This document shows, in pieces, positions 6,991 through 13,364 of a stretch of 57,611 nt of DNA. The translations under genes were made by a program, and so were the position numbers. Below the pieces are notes generated by a model. The model saw only the letters and a list, made by a program, of their open reading frames with translations. It was not told the DNA's origin and searched no databases. Where the stretch lies: NCBI GenBank assembly GCA_017450605.1, contig JAFSTG010000102.1, forward strand, positions 1 through 57,611, read 5' to 3'. Within the stretch, counting starts at the first letter, position 1. Each line of letters begins with the position of its first letter. The stretch comes from Paludibacteraceae bacterium. Its GTDB lineage: Bacteria > Bacteroidota > Bacteroidia > Bacteroidales > Paludibacteraceae.

Positions 6991-7650
6991 TTATTTACCG
7001 AGAAGAACAGCTGCGAAGCTTTCGAGTACCGAAGCCGGGTTGAAGCGTTCGCCAACTTCGAGGGAGATGTCAACCTTACGACCTGCGCCCACAGTGAGGA
7101 AGAGTGCTTTATATCGGTCGAGTTGCATCCATGCGATGTCGTCAACATTTACAAGCAGTGAGTTGGAGTTTTTGGCACTTTTGTATTTAGTCAAAACAAT
7201 GCGGTCTTGACCATACTGTGCTGTGAGTCCGAATCCTGCTACTTGTAGAGGGAACGACAATTGAGTAGCATTGTCAGCTTCTACCATAATCGATTTAATG
7301 CGTGTAGGTACTGCTGCTACTTCTTGCTGATAGTACGCAAGATTAGGAGAATTTACGGTTATATTATGAGTTGAATTTGTGCCATGTGAGGCAATAATGT
7401 CAGCCGTAACACCGGCGATAGCTGCGAGTTCGGCAGTGGTCTTCAGACCGCCTGCGAATAAGCATATAGTCTTGTCAGCAGTAGCCGAGGAGCAGTCGAT
7501 AGAGATGCGGATTACGCTGCCGTCTTCCTCGTTGTCGAGCAAGAGACCAAACATACCTTCAGAGGTCATTTTCGAGATTTCTTTTCCTGCGTTTTGAAGC
7601 AGGTTGCGGCCGCCAGTAAAGCGGTCTGAAATAGTTACGAGTCGTTTCAT
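6991..7650 (-). CDS. Candidate major capsid protein
   Basis: 219 residues with no membrane segment; many short alternating hydrophobic stretches (SVIRISID, TRIKSIMVEA, QDRIVLTKY, KALFLTVGA) suggest an all-beta fold. It is the second gene after the late promoter, is followed by an attenuating hairpin, and is much richer in G+C and preferred codons than its neighbours, as expected for the most abundant virion protein. It lies right after the packaging ATPase module, the usual order in double-jelly-roll viruses. It is short for such a protein (PM2 P2 is about 270 residues), so a single jelly-roll or another fold is possible. Recognised by context, not by homology. Confidence 0.55.
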   Translation of the reverse strand: MKRLVTISDRFTGGRNLLQNAGKEISKMTSEGMFGLLLDNEEDGSVIRISIDCSSATADKTICLFAGGLKTTAELAAIAGVTADIIASHGTNSTHNITVNSPNLAYYQQEVAAVPTRIKSIMVEADNATQLSFPLQVAGFGLTAQYGQDRIVLTKYKSAKNSNSLLVNVDDIAWMQLDRYKALFLTVGAGRKVDISLEVGERFNPASVLESFAAVLLGK

Positions 7651-7689
7651 TTTGTTTGTTTGTTAATTGTTAATAAGTTAGTTTTCGTT

Positions 7690-7812
7690 TTACTTTGATG
7701 TGTAGTCTTCGCTTTCTTTGTGGTTCAACTTGTAAGAAATGCCGATAACTACTGCAAGTACAATCAGTACTACTACTGATACTACCCATGTCTGTGATAA
7801 GAAGTTTTTCAT
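7690..7812 (-). CDS. 40-residue membrane protein, first gene of the late operon
   Basis: Read from ATG at 7812 to TAA at 7692-7690. The product begins MKNFLSQTWVVSVVV, has one long hydrophobic helix at about 8-26, and ends with a short charged tail (NHKESEDYTSK). It is the first gene downstream of the long late leader and sits 39 nt before the candidate capsid gene. Tiny, abundant membrane peptides of this kind occur in membrane-containing phages. It could also be a holin. No family recognised. Confidence 0.55.
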   Translation of the reverse strand: MKNFLSQTWVVSVVVLIVLAVVIGISYKLNHKESEDYTSK

Positions 7813-8041
7813 TTTTTGTTTTGTTTAAATGGTTTATAATAGTGTTAATGAATATGCTACTTGGCTATGGACTCTTACGAGTACATTGTCATTACTGCTC
7901 AATGTTTGGTTATCCTGCCTTTCGGTTTAAAGTTTTCTCTTTTGAACTTGTCTGTTGATATTTAGTTGACTTGACCATCTGTAGCTGTCAGATTTGTTTT
8001 CAGGTTTAGTTCTTATACAATATCTCGATTCAAATTCGCTG
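7813..8041 (-). other. Long untranslated leader of the late operon
   Basis: About 230 nt between the proposed promoter and the first late gene hold no convincing reading frame on either strand. I see no strong hairpin. A leader this long in front of capsid genes may aid mRNA stability or post-transcriptional control. Confidence 0.4.
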
Positions 8042-8072
8042 CAAAAATAATATATAGTGTAAAGTTACTTTC
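8042..8072 (-). promoter_or_regulatory. Proposed late promoter (good -7 box, poor -33 box)
   Basis: On the minus strand TATTTTTG (8049-8042) fits the Bacteroidota -7 consensus TAnnTTTG. No TTG is present about 20 nt upstream; that place is occupied by the start of the 10-bp direct repeats. This suggests a promoter that needs an activator bound to the repeats. Confidence 0.5.
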
Positions 8073-8150
8073 CCGATTCTGCACGATTCTACTCAATTCT
8101 GCACGATTCTGCACGATTCTGCACGATCCTACTTAATTTTATATGATTTT
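8071..8150. repeat. Eight 10-bp direct repeats upstream of the late promoter
   Basis: Eight consecutive 10-bp units, three of them exactly GCACGATTCT (8081, 8101, 8111) and the others diverged (for example GCACGATCCT, ACTCAATTCT). A period close to one DNA turn puts every unit on nearly the same face, as in cooperative regulator binding or origin iterons. Position right behind the late promoter favours an operator. Confidence 0.7.
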
Positions 8151-8170
8151 TATCGGGGTAACTTATTTGT

Positions 8171-8203
8171 AAAAAATACAGCCCTCGTCATCTCGACGAG
8201 AGC
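8171..8203 (-). terminator. Rho-independent terminator of the middle operon
   Basis: The stem CTCGTC/GACGAG, extended by flanking pairs, lies at 8181-8203 and is followed on the minus strand by TGTATTTTTT. It sits 90 nt downstream of the 63-residue regulator gene and ahead of the late promoter, closing the middle operon. Confidence 0.7.
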
Positions 8204-8293
8204 TGCCCCAATCTAAAATGCTATGAAAAAGCCTTTACTTCCTTTTCAGGAATTTTTTTTGTATGACTAATACATGTGTTAAGTATGATTATG

Positions 8294-8485
8294 TTAGTTT
8301 GTTATGCAGTATTCTTGAATTATATATTCTACAGCTTTGGGTGGTAGCATGTGTGCAGTTGGTTTTACTCCCATTTCAAGCAGTGCTTTTTTATGTTCCG
8401 GTTTGTTAAGCCAGTTCATAAGACTTCTTCTTGAGCATCCTGCCATTTGAGCTATTTCATATTTATACATTGATTTTGTCGTCAT
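8294..8485 (-). CDS. Small HTH protein, DUF4248-like
   Basis: 63 residues. KYEIAQMAGCSRRSLMNWL (8-26) is a helix-turn-helix, followed by a helix with Lys/Glu, then LPPKAVEYIIQEY. The layout (ELA...LxxW...GxxP...TPxxVxxIVexL) resembles the small DUF4248 proteins common in Bacteroides genomes and mobile elements. Its ATG overlaps the stop of the packaging ATPase gene by 1 nt (TAATG). As the last gene before the late promoter, it is a good candidate for the regulator that binds the 10-bp repeats. DNA binding is inferred from the motif. Confidence 0.6.
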   Translation of the reverse strand: MTTKSMYKYEIAQMAGCSRRSLMNWLNKPEHKKALLEMGVKPTAHMLPPKAVEYIIQEYCITN

Positions 8486-9063
8486 TATAAAACGAAATGT
8501 TCGAAATGATGTGGGTTATAAACAGCAGCCTTATTGACTTCTATTTGTTTTCGTTCGATAAGCGGATAGTTTTTTACAAAGAATTTGCGTCGTGTTATGT
8601 TATCTTCGGTACGAAATAGAAAGTATTCGGTAGCGAAAGTAAATACTTTAGGCGGTACTTCTGTAAATCCGTGTGCTACAAATATTTCATCTATCATTTT
8701 CTGTCTTGATGACATGAGAATGGTATGAATAGTCTTGTCAGTTCTTGCATCGAGATATACGCGGCAATCGTCGAAGACGATGAGTCCGCGTGTAAATCCA
8801 TTTATTCGTTTAAGTGTTCGGTCTGGGTCGTAAATATGCCTTTGTATTCCTGTGAAGTTGAAGTCTGCTGCAGAGCGAAGCTCGTTGATTGGATATAGTT
8901 CGTTGCCGTTTGGGTCGAGTTCATTCCATTCGTTTTCGTATGGAGTGATGATGAGTGTCTTTTGACCGGCATTACGCACAATCTTATGGAGCAGTGTTGT
9001 TTTTCCTGTTCCGTTAGTACCAATTATGACGATTCGCTTAGTTTGCCTTATTTCCGACTCCAT
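8485..9063 (-). CDS. A32/FtsK-HerA-type genome packaging ATPase
   Basis: 192 residues. Walker A is GTNGTGKTT at 15-23, Walker B is LIVFDD at 94-99, and the following LMSSRQ...DEIFVAHGF...VPPKVF segment matches the sensor region of Zot/A32-like packaging ATPases, ending with YFLFRTED. Length equals that of PM2 or PRD1 P9-type enzymes, and there is no nuclease domain, so it is not a tailed-phage terminase. Zot proteins of filamentous phages carry a membrane helix, which is absent here. It would pump the genome into preformed capsids. It lies two genes upstream of the candidate capsid gene. This is the best marker of virus type in the element. Confidence 0.8.
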   Translation of the reverse strand: MESEIRQTKRIVIIGTNGTGKTTLLHKIVRNAGQKTLIITPYENEWNELDPNGNELYPINELRSAADFNFTGIQRHIYDPDRTLKRINGFTRGLIVFDDCRVYLDARTDKTIHTILMSSRQKMIDEIFVAHGFTEVPPKVFTFATEYFLFRTEDNITRRKFFVKNYPLIERKQIEVNKAAVYNPHHFEHFVL

Positions 9064-9655
9064 TGTTATTTAGAGTTTCTTGTTTTTGTTTGTAGTTTTG
9101 CTTTTCTTCTTCAAATATCTCTCGGTCGAGTTCTAAGCGTTTTTGGTCTTCCCATAGTTTCATACGCTGCTCATTGAGTTTTCGGTCTTCAAGAGCTTTT
9201 GGTATTTGCGAACCATAGATTGTTAGCATGGTAAGTGTTATCTGCCATCCGAGAGGTATTTCAGTACCTTTCTCTTTGCAGTATTTAGTCCACAGGTCTT
9301 TGAGGTGTTTTTTCTGTTCCTTTCCTGCTCTATGTTCGTCTATTGGGTTCTTAGAACACAATGATAGTCCTCGTGCTGCTATCTCATCTGTAACATCAAC
9401 GATAAATTGTGCTGTATATTTAGCTTGTTCTGAAGTGACCGGATCAATATCTTCAGTATCTTCGAAGTCATCTTCAGAGGGTTCTTCTGCGATGCCGGTC
9501 TCTTCTTTTGGCTTTTGAAAGTCCTCCAAAAACTCATCAAGGCTGTCGTCCGGATCGATATTACCGTTTACGTATTCGTATGTGGCATTTACGTCTTGCT
9601 CGGGTGAGCCTTGAAATACTTCTTCGATATTGTTATCAAGTTTATCTTCTATCAT
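9038..9655 (-). CDS. Acidic, partly coiled-coil protein of the packaging operon
   Basis: 205 residues. The N-terminal 75 are strongly acidic (EEPSEDDFEDTEDIDP) and probably disordered; 80-150 form a helical domain with SLCSKNP and a Trp-containing segment; 155-200 are a highly charged helix that could form a coiled coil. The end overlaps the ATPase start by 26 nt. I do not recognise it. An accessory DNA-binding or scaffolding protein for packaging would fit the place and the acidic, elongated character. Confidence 0.6.
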   Translation of the reverse strand: MIEDKLDNNIEEVFQGSPEQDVNATYEYVNGNIDPDDSLDEFLEDFQKPKEETGIAEEPSEDDFEDTEDIDPVTSEQAKYTAQFIVDVTDEIAARGLSLCSKNPIDEHRAGKEQKKHLKDLWTKYCKEKGTEIPLGWQITLTMLTIYGSQIPKALEDRKLNEQRMKLWEDQKRLELDREIFEEEKQNYKQKQETLNNNGVGNKAN

Positions 9656-9656
9656 A

Positions 9657-9938
9657 TCACATTTGGCTGAATATGGTTTGTAGTGCGTCTTCGAGTGCTA
9701 TTGTCTTGAGGAATCTGATGATGGTGTCGTTTTCATCAAGAGCTACAATAGCTATCATGTATTTAGTTTTGTCCTCATTTTTCTTTGGGAACATTATATA
9801 GAAGATTTGCACTTCTCCATTTTCTTTTCGGAGTAGTGGTTTATGTTCTTCCAATAGCTTATCCAAGAAGCCGCTGAGAATATCAGCAGCTTTATCTTGT
9901 ATTCCACTAATGCCCGGTATCATATTAAAGATATTCAT
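9657..9938 (-). CDS. Small protein of the packaging operon, unknown
   Basis: 93 residues without membrane helix. The first 35 form an amphipathic helix (IQDKAADILSGFLDKLLEE), followed by an alternating hydrophobic segment (VQIFYIMFP, KYMIAIVALDENDTI) that looks like a small alpha/beta domain. It is 1 nt upstream of the acidic protein gene and 7 nt downstream of the coiled-coil protein gene, so it is in the same operon. No family recognised. Confidence 0.55.
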   Translation of the reverse strand: MNIFNMIPGISGIQDKAADILSGFLDKLLEEHKPLLRKENGEVQIFYIMFPKKNEDKTKYMIAIVALDENDTIIRFLKTIALEDALQTIFSQM

Positions 9939-9945
9939 GAGCTTT

Positions 9946-10887
9946 TCAATTTAGTTCCTCATCTATTTTTAGTATTCTTCTGAGCATACGTATGGAGTTG
10001 ATATTTGGATTGATATCCTGAGCCACTTGTAGTATTTCTGAATCAGTAAGTACCCATCTATAGAACCACATTGTACGTTTTTGCACTGTGTATTTCAGGA
10101 ACATGTCTCCTACTATCATTGCCGGTGTCACCTGTAAATCATCTTTTCGAGCTTCTGTAAGTTTCTCAGCTGTTAATTCAAGAAGTCGAGCTGTTAATTG
10201 TGGTAAATCAGTCAAAAAATCGTCATTACCTTTATACGGCGAAAAACTATTATTATTGATTTGTTCTTTTAGTTTTTCAACATTTTCTTGTAGGTTGTTG
10301 ATAACTTTTTTGTTTTCTTCTATAGTATCTTCGAGATTCTTTTTATTGTCCCGGTAAGCTTCAATGAGTTTTTTATCTTGTCGTGCTTGTTCTTCTAAAG
10401 CTCCGTTACGGTCTTTAATAGTTTTTAGGTCTTTGTCGCTTATTGTTTCTGAAAGTTTTTTTTCTACACTTTGCAGAAGCTGGTTCTTTTCAGAGATTGT
10501 GTTTTTCAACTGTTCAATTTTAGAGTTAGCATCAGCAAGTGTTGATTTAATCTTCTCTGAATTTTCGTAGCAGTCAAGCAGAGTATTCAGAGTTTCATCG
10601 TTGGTCTTGTCGAATGTGTTTTTATACCTCTGGTGAGTCTGTGGTTTTACATTAAACGGAAGCAGTTTTATTCCCTGAGGTTTCTCTGGTGTCTTCTCTG
10701 AGGTTGCCTGAGGTTTCTCTGGTGTCTTCTCTGAGGTCGTCTGAGGTTTCTCTGGTGTCTTCTCTGAGGTTGCCTGAGGTTTCTCTGGTGTCTTCTCTGA
10801 GGTTGCCTGAGGTTTCTCTGGTGATTTCTCTGCATTTTGCTGAGAAACCTCTGCATTTTGCTGGTTTTTCTGATTTTCTTCTTTCAT
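9946..10887 (-). CDS. Coiled-coil protein with N-terminal 11-residue repeats
   Basis: 313 residues. A Gln/Asn/Glu start is followed by five tandem copies of an 11-residue EKTPEKPQATS unit (about 20-71), a long coiled coil (about 95-210, rich in Lys, Glu, Asn and Leu) and a globular C-terminal domain (about 220-313) containing MIVGDMFLKYTV and TMWFYRWVLTD. The ATG overlaps the stop of the repeat-encoded upstream frame by 4 nt. The C-terminal domain may be a DNA- or replication-related domain, but I do not recognise it. The repeat tract probably varies in length between relatives. Confidence 0.65.
   Translation of the reverse strand: MKEENQKNQQNAEVSQQNAEKSPEKPQATSEKTPEKPQATSEKTPEKPQTTSEKTPEKPQATSEKTPEKPQGIKLLPFNVKPQTHQRYKNTFDKTNDETLNTLLDCYENSEKIKSTLADANSKIEQLKNTISEKNQLLQSVEKKLSETISDKDLKTIKDRNGALEEQARQDKKLIEAYRDNKKNLEDTIEENKKVINNLQENVEKLKEQINNNSFSPYKGNDDFLTDLPQLTARLLELTAEKLTEARKDDLQVTPAMIVGDMFLKYTVQKRTMWFYRWVLTDSEILQVAQDINPNINSIRMLRRILKIDEELN
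10675..10830 (-). repeat. 33-bp coding tandem repeat (EKTPEKPQATS units)
   Basis: Almost five copies of a 33-bp unit encode the Pro/Glu/Lys-rich linker of the coiled-coil protein. Copies differ by single bases, such as one giving TTS instead of ATS and the first giving EKSPEKPQATS. Confidence 0.9.
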
Positions 10888-11240
10888 GATAGTTTTTTAT
10901 TTTTATTGTCTGTTAAATGTCTGTATTTTTCCTGATAAGTTCCTAAGAATTCTCTGAGAGTTCCCTGATAAGTCTCTGAAAGTTCTCTGAGAGCTTCCTG
11001 ATAAGTCCCTGAGAAGTCTCTGATAAGTCCCAGGAGTTCCCTGAGAGTTCCCTGATAAATCTCTGATAAGTCCCTGACAAGTCTCTGATAAGTCCCTGAG
11101 AGTTCCCTGATAAATCTCTGAGAGTTCTCTGAGAGCTTCCTGATAAGTCTCTGAGAAGTCTCTGATAAGTCCCTGAGAGTTCCCTGATAAGTCCCAGAGA
11201 AGTCTCTGATATGTCCCAGGGAGTTTCCTGAGAGTTCCAT
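10884..11240 (-). CDS. Possible hendecad-repeat protein encoded by an 11-bp minisatellite
   Basis: An open frame of 118 residues made almost wholly of 11-residue units of the type GTYQGTLRDLS / ETSQRLIRKLS. Hydrophobic residues at unit positions 3, 7 and 10 give an amphipathic 3-11 helix, as in membrane-surface helices of perilipins or synuclein or in hendecad coiled coils. The DNA unit is 11 bp, so all three minus-strand frames encode the same cyclic peptide. ATG at 11240 lies within the array. The TGA overlaps the next ATG by 4 nt, which supports translation. It could still be non-coding repeat DNA. Confidence 0.4.
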   Translation of the reverse strand: MELSGNSLGHIRDFSGTYQGTLRDLSETSQRLIRKLSENSQRFIRELSGTYQRLVRDLSEIYQGTLRELLGLIRDFSGTYQEALRELSETYQGTLREFLGTYQEKYRHLTDNKNKKLS

Positions 11241-11337
11241 TATAAGTCCCTGAGAGTTCCCTGATAAGTCGCTGAGAAGTCCCTGAGAAGTCTCTGATAA
11301 GTCCCTGAGAGTTCCCTGATAAATCTCTGAGAGTTCC
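10932..11337. repeat. 37-copy 11-bp tandem array
   Basis: Thirty-seven units, 36 of 11 bp and one of 10 bp, mostly alternating between CTGATAAGTCC and CTGAGAGTTCC types on the + strand. It fills the space between the two-helix membrane protein gene and the coiled-coil protein gene. The + strand is full of stop codons; the minus strand has none in any frame. Confidence 0.95.
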
Positions 11338-11345
11338 CTATATTA

Positions 11346-11603
11346 TTATTTCTTCATTTTTACAATTTTTTGTTTTGTAGTATTCTTTTTTTTCTGCCAA
11401 AGGACGATATTTTTTCCTTTTGCTTGTAGCAGAGTTTTTATTATTTTGACGAAACAACTTAGTATCAATATCCACGATCCGGCAATATTGACTAAGCTTT
11501 CTAATATGTCGGTTAGATATACTTTGTTTTTTGTTGCTAAAATGATTATTGTTATTATTGTTGCTATAGCAACGCCAATTAGGTAAAAGTTGATTAGATT
11601 CAT
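11346..11603 (-). CDS. Small two-helix membrane protein
   Basis: 85 residues with hydrophobic segments at about 3-22 and 37-60, and a strongly basic C-terminal tail (Lys-rich from residue 61). It is the first gene after the promoter at 11629-11659 and lies just upstream of the 11-bp array. Not recognised. It could be an accessory membrane protein of replication or a holin-like protein; the basic tail would face the cytoplasm. Confidence 0.55.
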   Translation of the reverse strand: MNLINFYLIGVAIATIITIIILATKNKVYLTDILESLVNIAGSWILILSCFVKIIKTLLQAKGKNIVLWQKKKNTTKQKIVKMKK

Positions 11604-11628
11604 ATAGTTTAATATTTATTTACGCTTG

Positions 11629-11659
11629 CAAAGTTAATAATAATCTTTTGATTATGCAA
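11629..11659 (-). promoter_or_regulatory. Promoter of the middle operon
   Basis: On the minus strand TTG (11659-11657), 20 nt, then TAACTTTG (11636-11629), an almost ideal Bacteroidota promoter. The first gene starts 26 nt downstream of the -7 box. Confidence 0.7.
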
Positions 11660-11803
11660 TAGAAAAATTAATTTAATTAAAAGATTTTCAGCATATTATT
11701 TCCCAAAAGTTACATACATTTCTCTTTTATTATCTTTATTGGTATTTTGATTGAAATAGGTAAGTCTTTATTAGAATTATAGAAGTAGATGTCCTCTGTT
11801 TTT

Positions 11804-11847
11804 AATTTTGTAAGAATTTTGTAAGAATTTTGTGTAAATTTTGTGCG
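11804..11847. repeat. Four 11-bp iterons in an AT-rich gap (origin or operator candidate)
   Basis: AATTTTGTAAG at 11804 and 11815, AATTTTGTGTA at 11826 and AATTTTGTGCG at 11837 follow each other without gaps. The 557-bp gap from 11604 to 12160 is very AT-rich and otherwise holds only the middle promoter and the early terminator; I see no convincing gene in it. Iterons next to an AT-rich stretch are the usual form of a replication origin. Confidence 0.65.
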
Positions 11848-12111
11848 GCATTTATTTTTCTTATTCTCTTTATATTATCAACTATTAAGTTATATTTCTT
11901 ACAATTTTACAAAAATTATTAAAGATTAAGTATCTTTAAGAATAAATATACTTTTGTCCCCAGAGTTTTTTGCCTTGCGCTTATACAATAAAAGTGGTCG
12001 ATACTTTCAGTATAACATGGGGGTGCGGGGGTTTTTGCTTTAGGTGGTAATGTATGCATCGATATATCATCATAAATGATTGCGTTTATAGCTTGTGAGC
12101 AACTGAAATAG

Positions 12112-12147
12112 AAAAAAGGCAGACGAGCATAACTCATCTGCCTTTTT
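12112..12147 (-). terminator. Terminator of the early operon
   Basis: Inverted repeat AAAAAGGCAGA...TCTGCCTTTTT, with the T-run on the minus strand after the stem. It lies 14 nt downstream of the last early gene. The A/T flanks could make it work in both directions. Confidence 0.8.
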
Positions 12148-12160
12148 GTAGTTGTACTAT

Positions 12161-12415
12161 TTATCTAAATAGCTTTTCGATTAATTCCTTTGATCCAGGA
12201 GATATTTTTATCAGAAAAAGTTTAAATCCTTCCGGATTGATATCCGGGTGTCTGCTTGCAAATAGTTTGTAACTATTGTTAATTCTTTTGAGTTTCTCAA
12301 AACTTAGATAATTTTCTTTTACTTTGGCAAGTAGAAGTTTTAAGAGTTTATTATTTCGTGAAACTCGGTCATGCTCGTTAGCATAAATTAGTTCTAATTC
12401 TTCATCAAGAAACAT
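12161..12415 (-). CDS. Small helical protein, end of the early operon
   Basis: 84 residues, no membrane helix or signal. Charged helices (DEELELIYANEHDRVSRNNK, then VKENYLSFEKLKRINNSYK) are followed by NPEGFKLFLIKISPGSKELI. The pattern suggests an all-helical protein of unknown function. It lies 16 nt downstream of the 150-residue gene and directly before the terminator. I do not recognise it; early accessory or regulatory roles are possible. Confidence 0.6.
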   Translation of the reverse strand: MFLDEELELIYANEHDRVSRNNKLLKLLLAKVKENYLSFEKLKRINNSYKLFASRHPDINPEGFKLFLIKISPGSKELIEKLFR

Positions 12416-12431
12416 AATTATTAAATTTAGT

Positions 12432-12884
12432 TTATATCCATTGTTTTATATGGTTCTTATACTCAACAGGAAACCAATAGTTGAACTCTCCGCGTTCGAG
12501 GGCTGCTATCTCTTCCTGTAGTTTTTTAATCTTTGAAAGTCTGTCGTCTTCCGCGAAGCCGAACAGGTCATTTGCTGTCTGATTCTGCAGCTTCTTTATT
12601 TGCGCACTTTTAGCACGCAGGAGCGTTGTTCTCTTCTCTGCAATATAATCCGCTCCGACTTTGAATTTTTCTGACTGCTGCTTGATAGATAGCCGGACTT
12701 TTCTTCTTGGGTGTTTCACTTTGACGCGAGCTGCGATATACTCAAAGAACCAACGCCAACGCAAAGCAAGGTTCATTGGTATTTTGGCTCGGTAGTAAAC
12801 GACATCTTCAACAAGGCTGTATCGCTCCATAGATACGTCTATACGTATAACCATTAGTGGTTCATGTGTTGATGGTGTTATCAT
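12432..12884 (-). CDS. Early-operon protein with helical C-terminus, common in Bacteroidota elements
   Basis: 150 residues. An N-terminal beta-like segment (MVIRIDVSMERYSL) is followed by YYRAKIPMNLALRWRWFFEY and VKHPRRKVRLSI, a basic aromatic pattern that I recall from small proteins in Bacteroides phages and conjugative elements, then charged helices with LEEEIAALERGEF-like character near the end. Function is unknown. The basic RWRWFF/KHPRRK part could bind nucleic acid. It is 11 nt downstream of the 78-residue gene. Confidence 0.6.
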   Translation of the reverse strand: MITPSTHEPLMVIRIDVSMERYSLVEDVVYYRAKIPMNLALRWRWFFEYIAARVKVKHPRRKVRLSIKQQSEKFKVGADYIAEKRTTLLRAKSAQIKKLQNQTANDLFGFAEDDRLSKIKKLQEEIAALERGEFNYWFPVEYKNHIKQWI

Positions 12885-12895
12885 GTTTTATCTTC

Positions 12896-13132
12896 TTATT
12901 TTTTAAGTTCTTTTGGAAACTCATTCCAGCGGCGCACAATCTCTTTCGCAAATGCATTCGATGACTCGACATCGCCCAAATCAATTTCTGCAAATGAAAA
13001 ATTCCAGCTGTCTTTGATTGCTATCTCCGCATTATTTTCGTTTTTCAAGGGACGCGCCGGAAGGCCTATCAGTTGCACCGTCTTTGTGTCAAATTCGCCC
13101 TCGGCGTATTTCCATTTAAGTTTCAGTTTCAT
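12896..13132 (-). CDS. Small early protein, unknown
   Basis: 78 residues, soluble. Alternating hydrophobic residues (KLKLKWKYAEG, FDTKTVQLIGLPARP, WNFSFAEIDLGD) suggest a small beta domain with a C-terminal helix (FAKEIVRRWNEFPKEL). The start overlaps the end of the upstream gene by 4 nt (ATGA), so the two are coupled. No family recognised; it travels with the 150-residue gene. Confidence 0.6.
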   Translation of the reverse strand: MKLKLKWKYAEGEFDTKTVQLIGLPARPLKNENNAEIAIKDSWNFSFAEIDLGDVESSNAFAKEIVRRWNEFPKELKK

Positions 13133-13347
13133 TGTTTCTCAATAATTAAAGTTAAACATTCTTTCAGACCTGCCTCAAGAGCAGCTTCATAGGTATGGTA
13201 TTTCCGAGCATTTAATTTGTCTGCAATATATGCATCTACTCTGCCTTCGAGGTCTTTGGCATTTTCTAATGCTTCTTGTGAGCGTGTTCGCAAGTATCTT
13301 GCTTGCCACATTCGCATTTCCTTTACAAGTTTAAGAAATTCATTCAT
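13129..13347 (-). CDS. Small helical early protein, unknown
   Basis: 72 residues, nearly all helical and charged (EMRMWQARYLRTRSQEALEN, then ARKYHTYEAALEAGLKECL). It follows the primase-helicase gene by 17 nt and overlaps the next gene by 4 nt. Not recognised. Size and place suggest an accessory replication or anti-host protein, but nothing in the sequence settles this. Confidence 0.6.
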   Translation of the reverse strand: MNEFLKLVKEMRMWQARYLRTRSQEALENAKDLEGRVDAYIADKLNARKYHTYEAALEAGLKECLTLIIEKQ

Positions 13348-13364
13348 AGCTTAAATTTTTTAGT

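Noticed and set aside
8485-9063. Filamentous phage (Zot) interpretation
   Set aside because: The ATPase lacks a membrane helix, the element has a 954-residue primase-helicase, and no small coat-protein and pIII-type set fits.
8071-11337. CRISPR array
   Set aside because: Repeat units are 10 or 11 bp with no unique spacers, and no cas gene is present.
12020-12040. G-quadruplex in the G-rich stretch
   Set aside because: Only two G-runs are present, too few for a quadruplex.
11919-12137. 72-residue minus-strand frame in the AT-rich gap
   Set aside because: Its start overlaps the early terminator, it has no operon partner, and its composition (Cys, Pro and Ser scattered) looks like chance.
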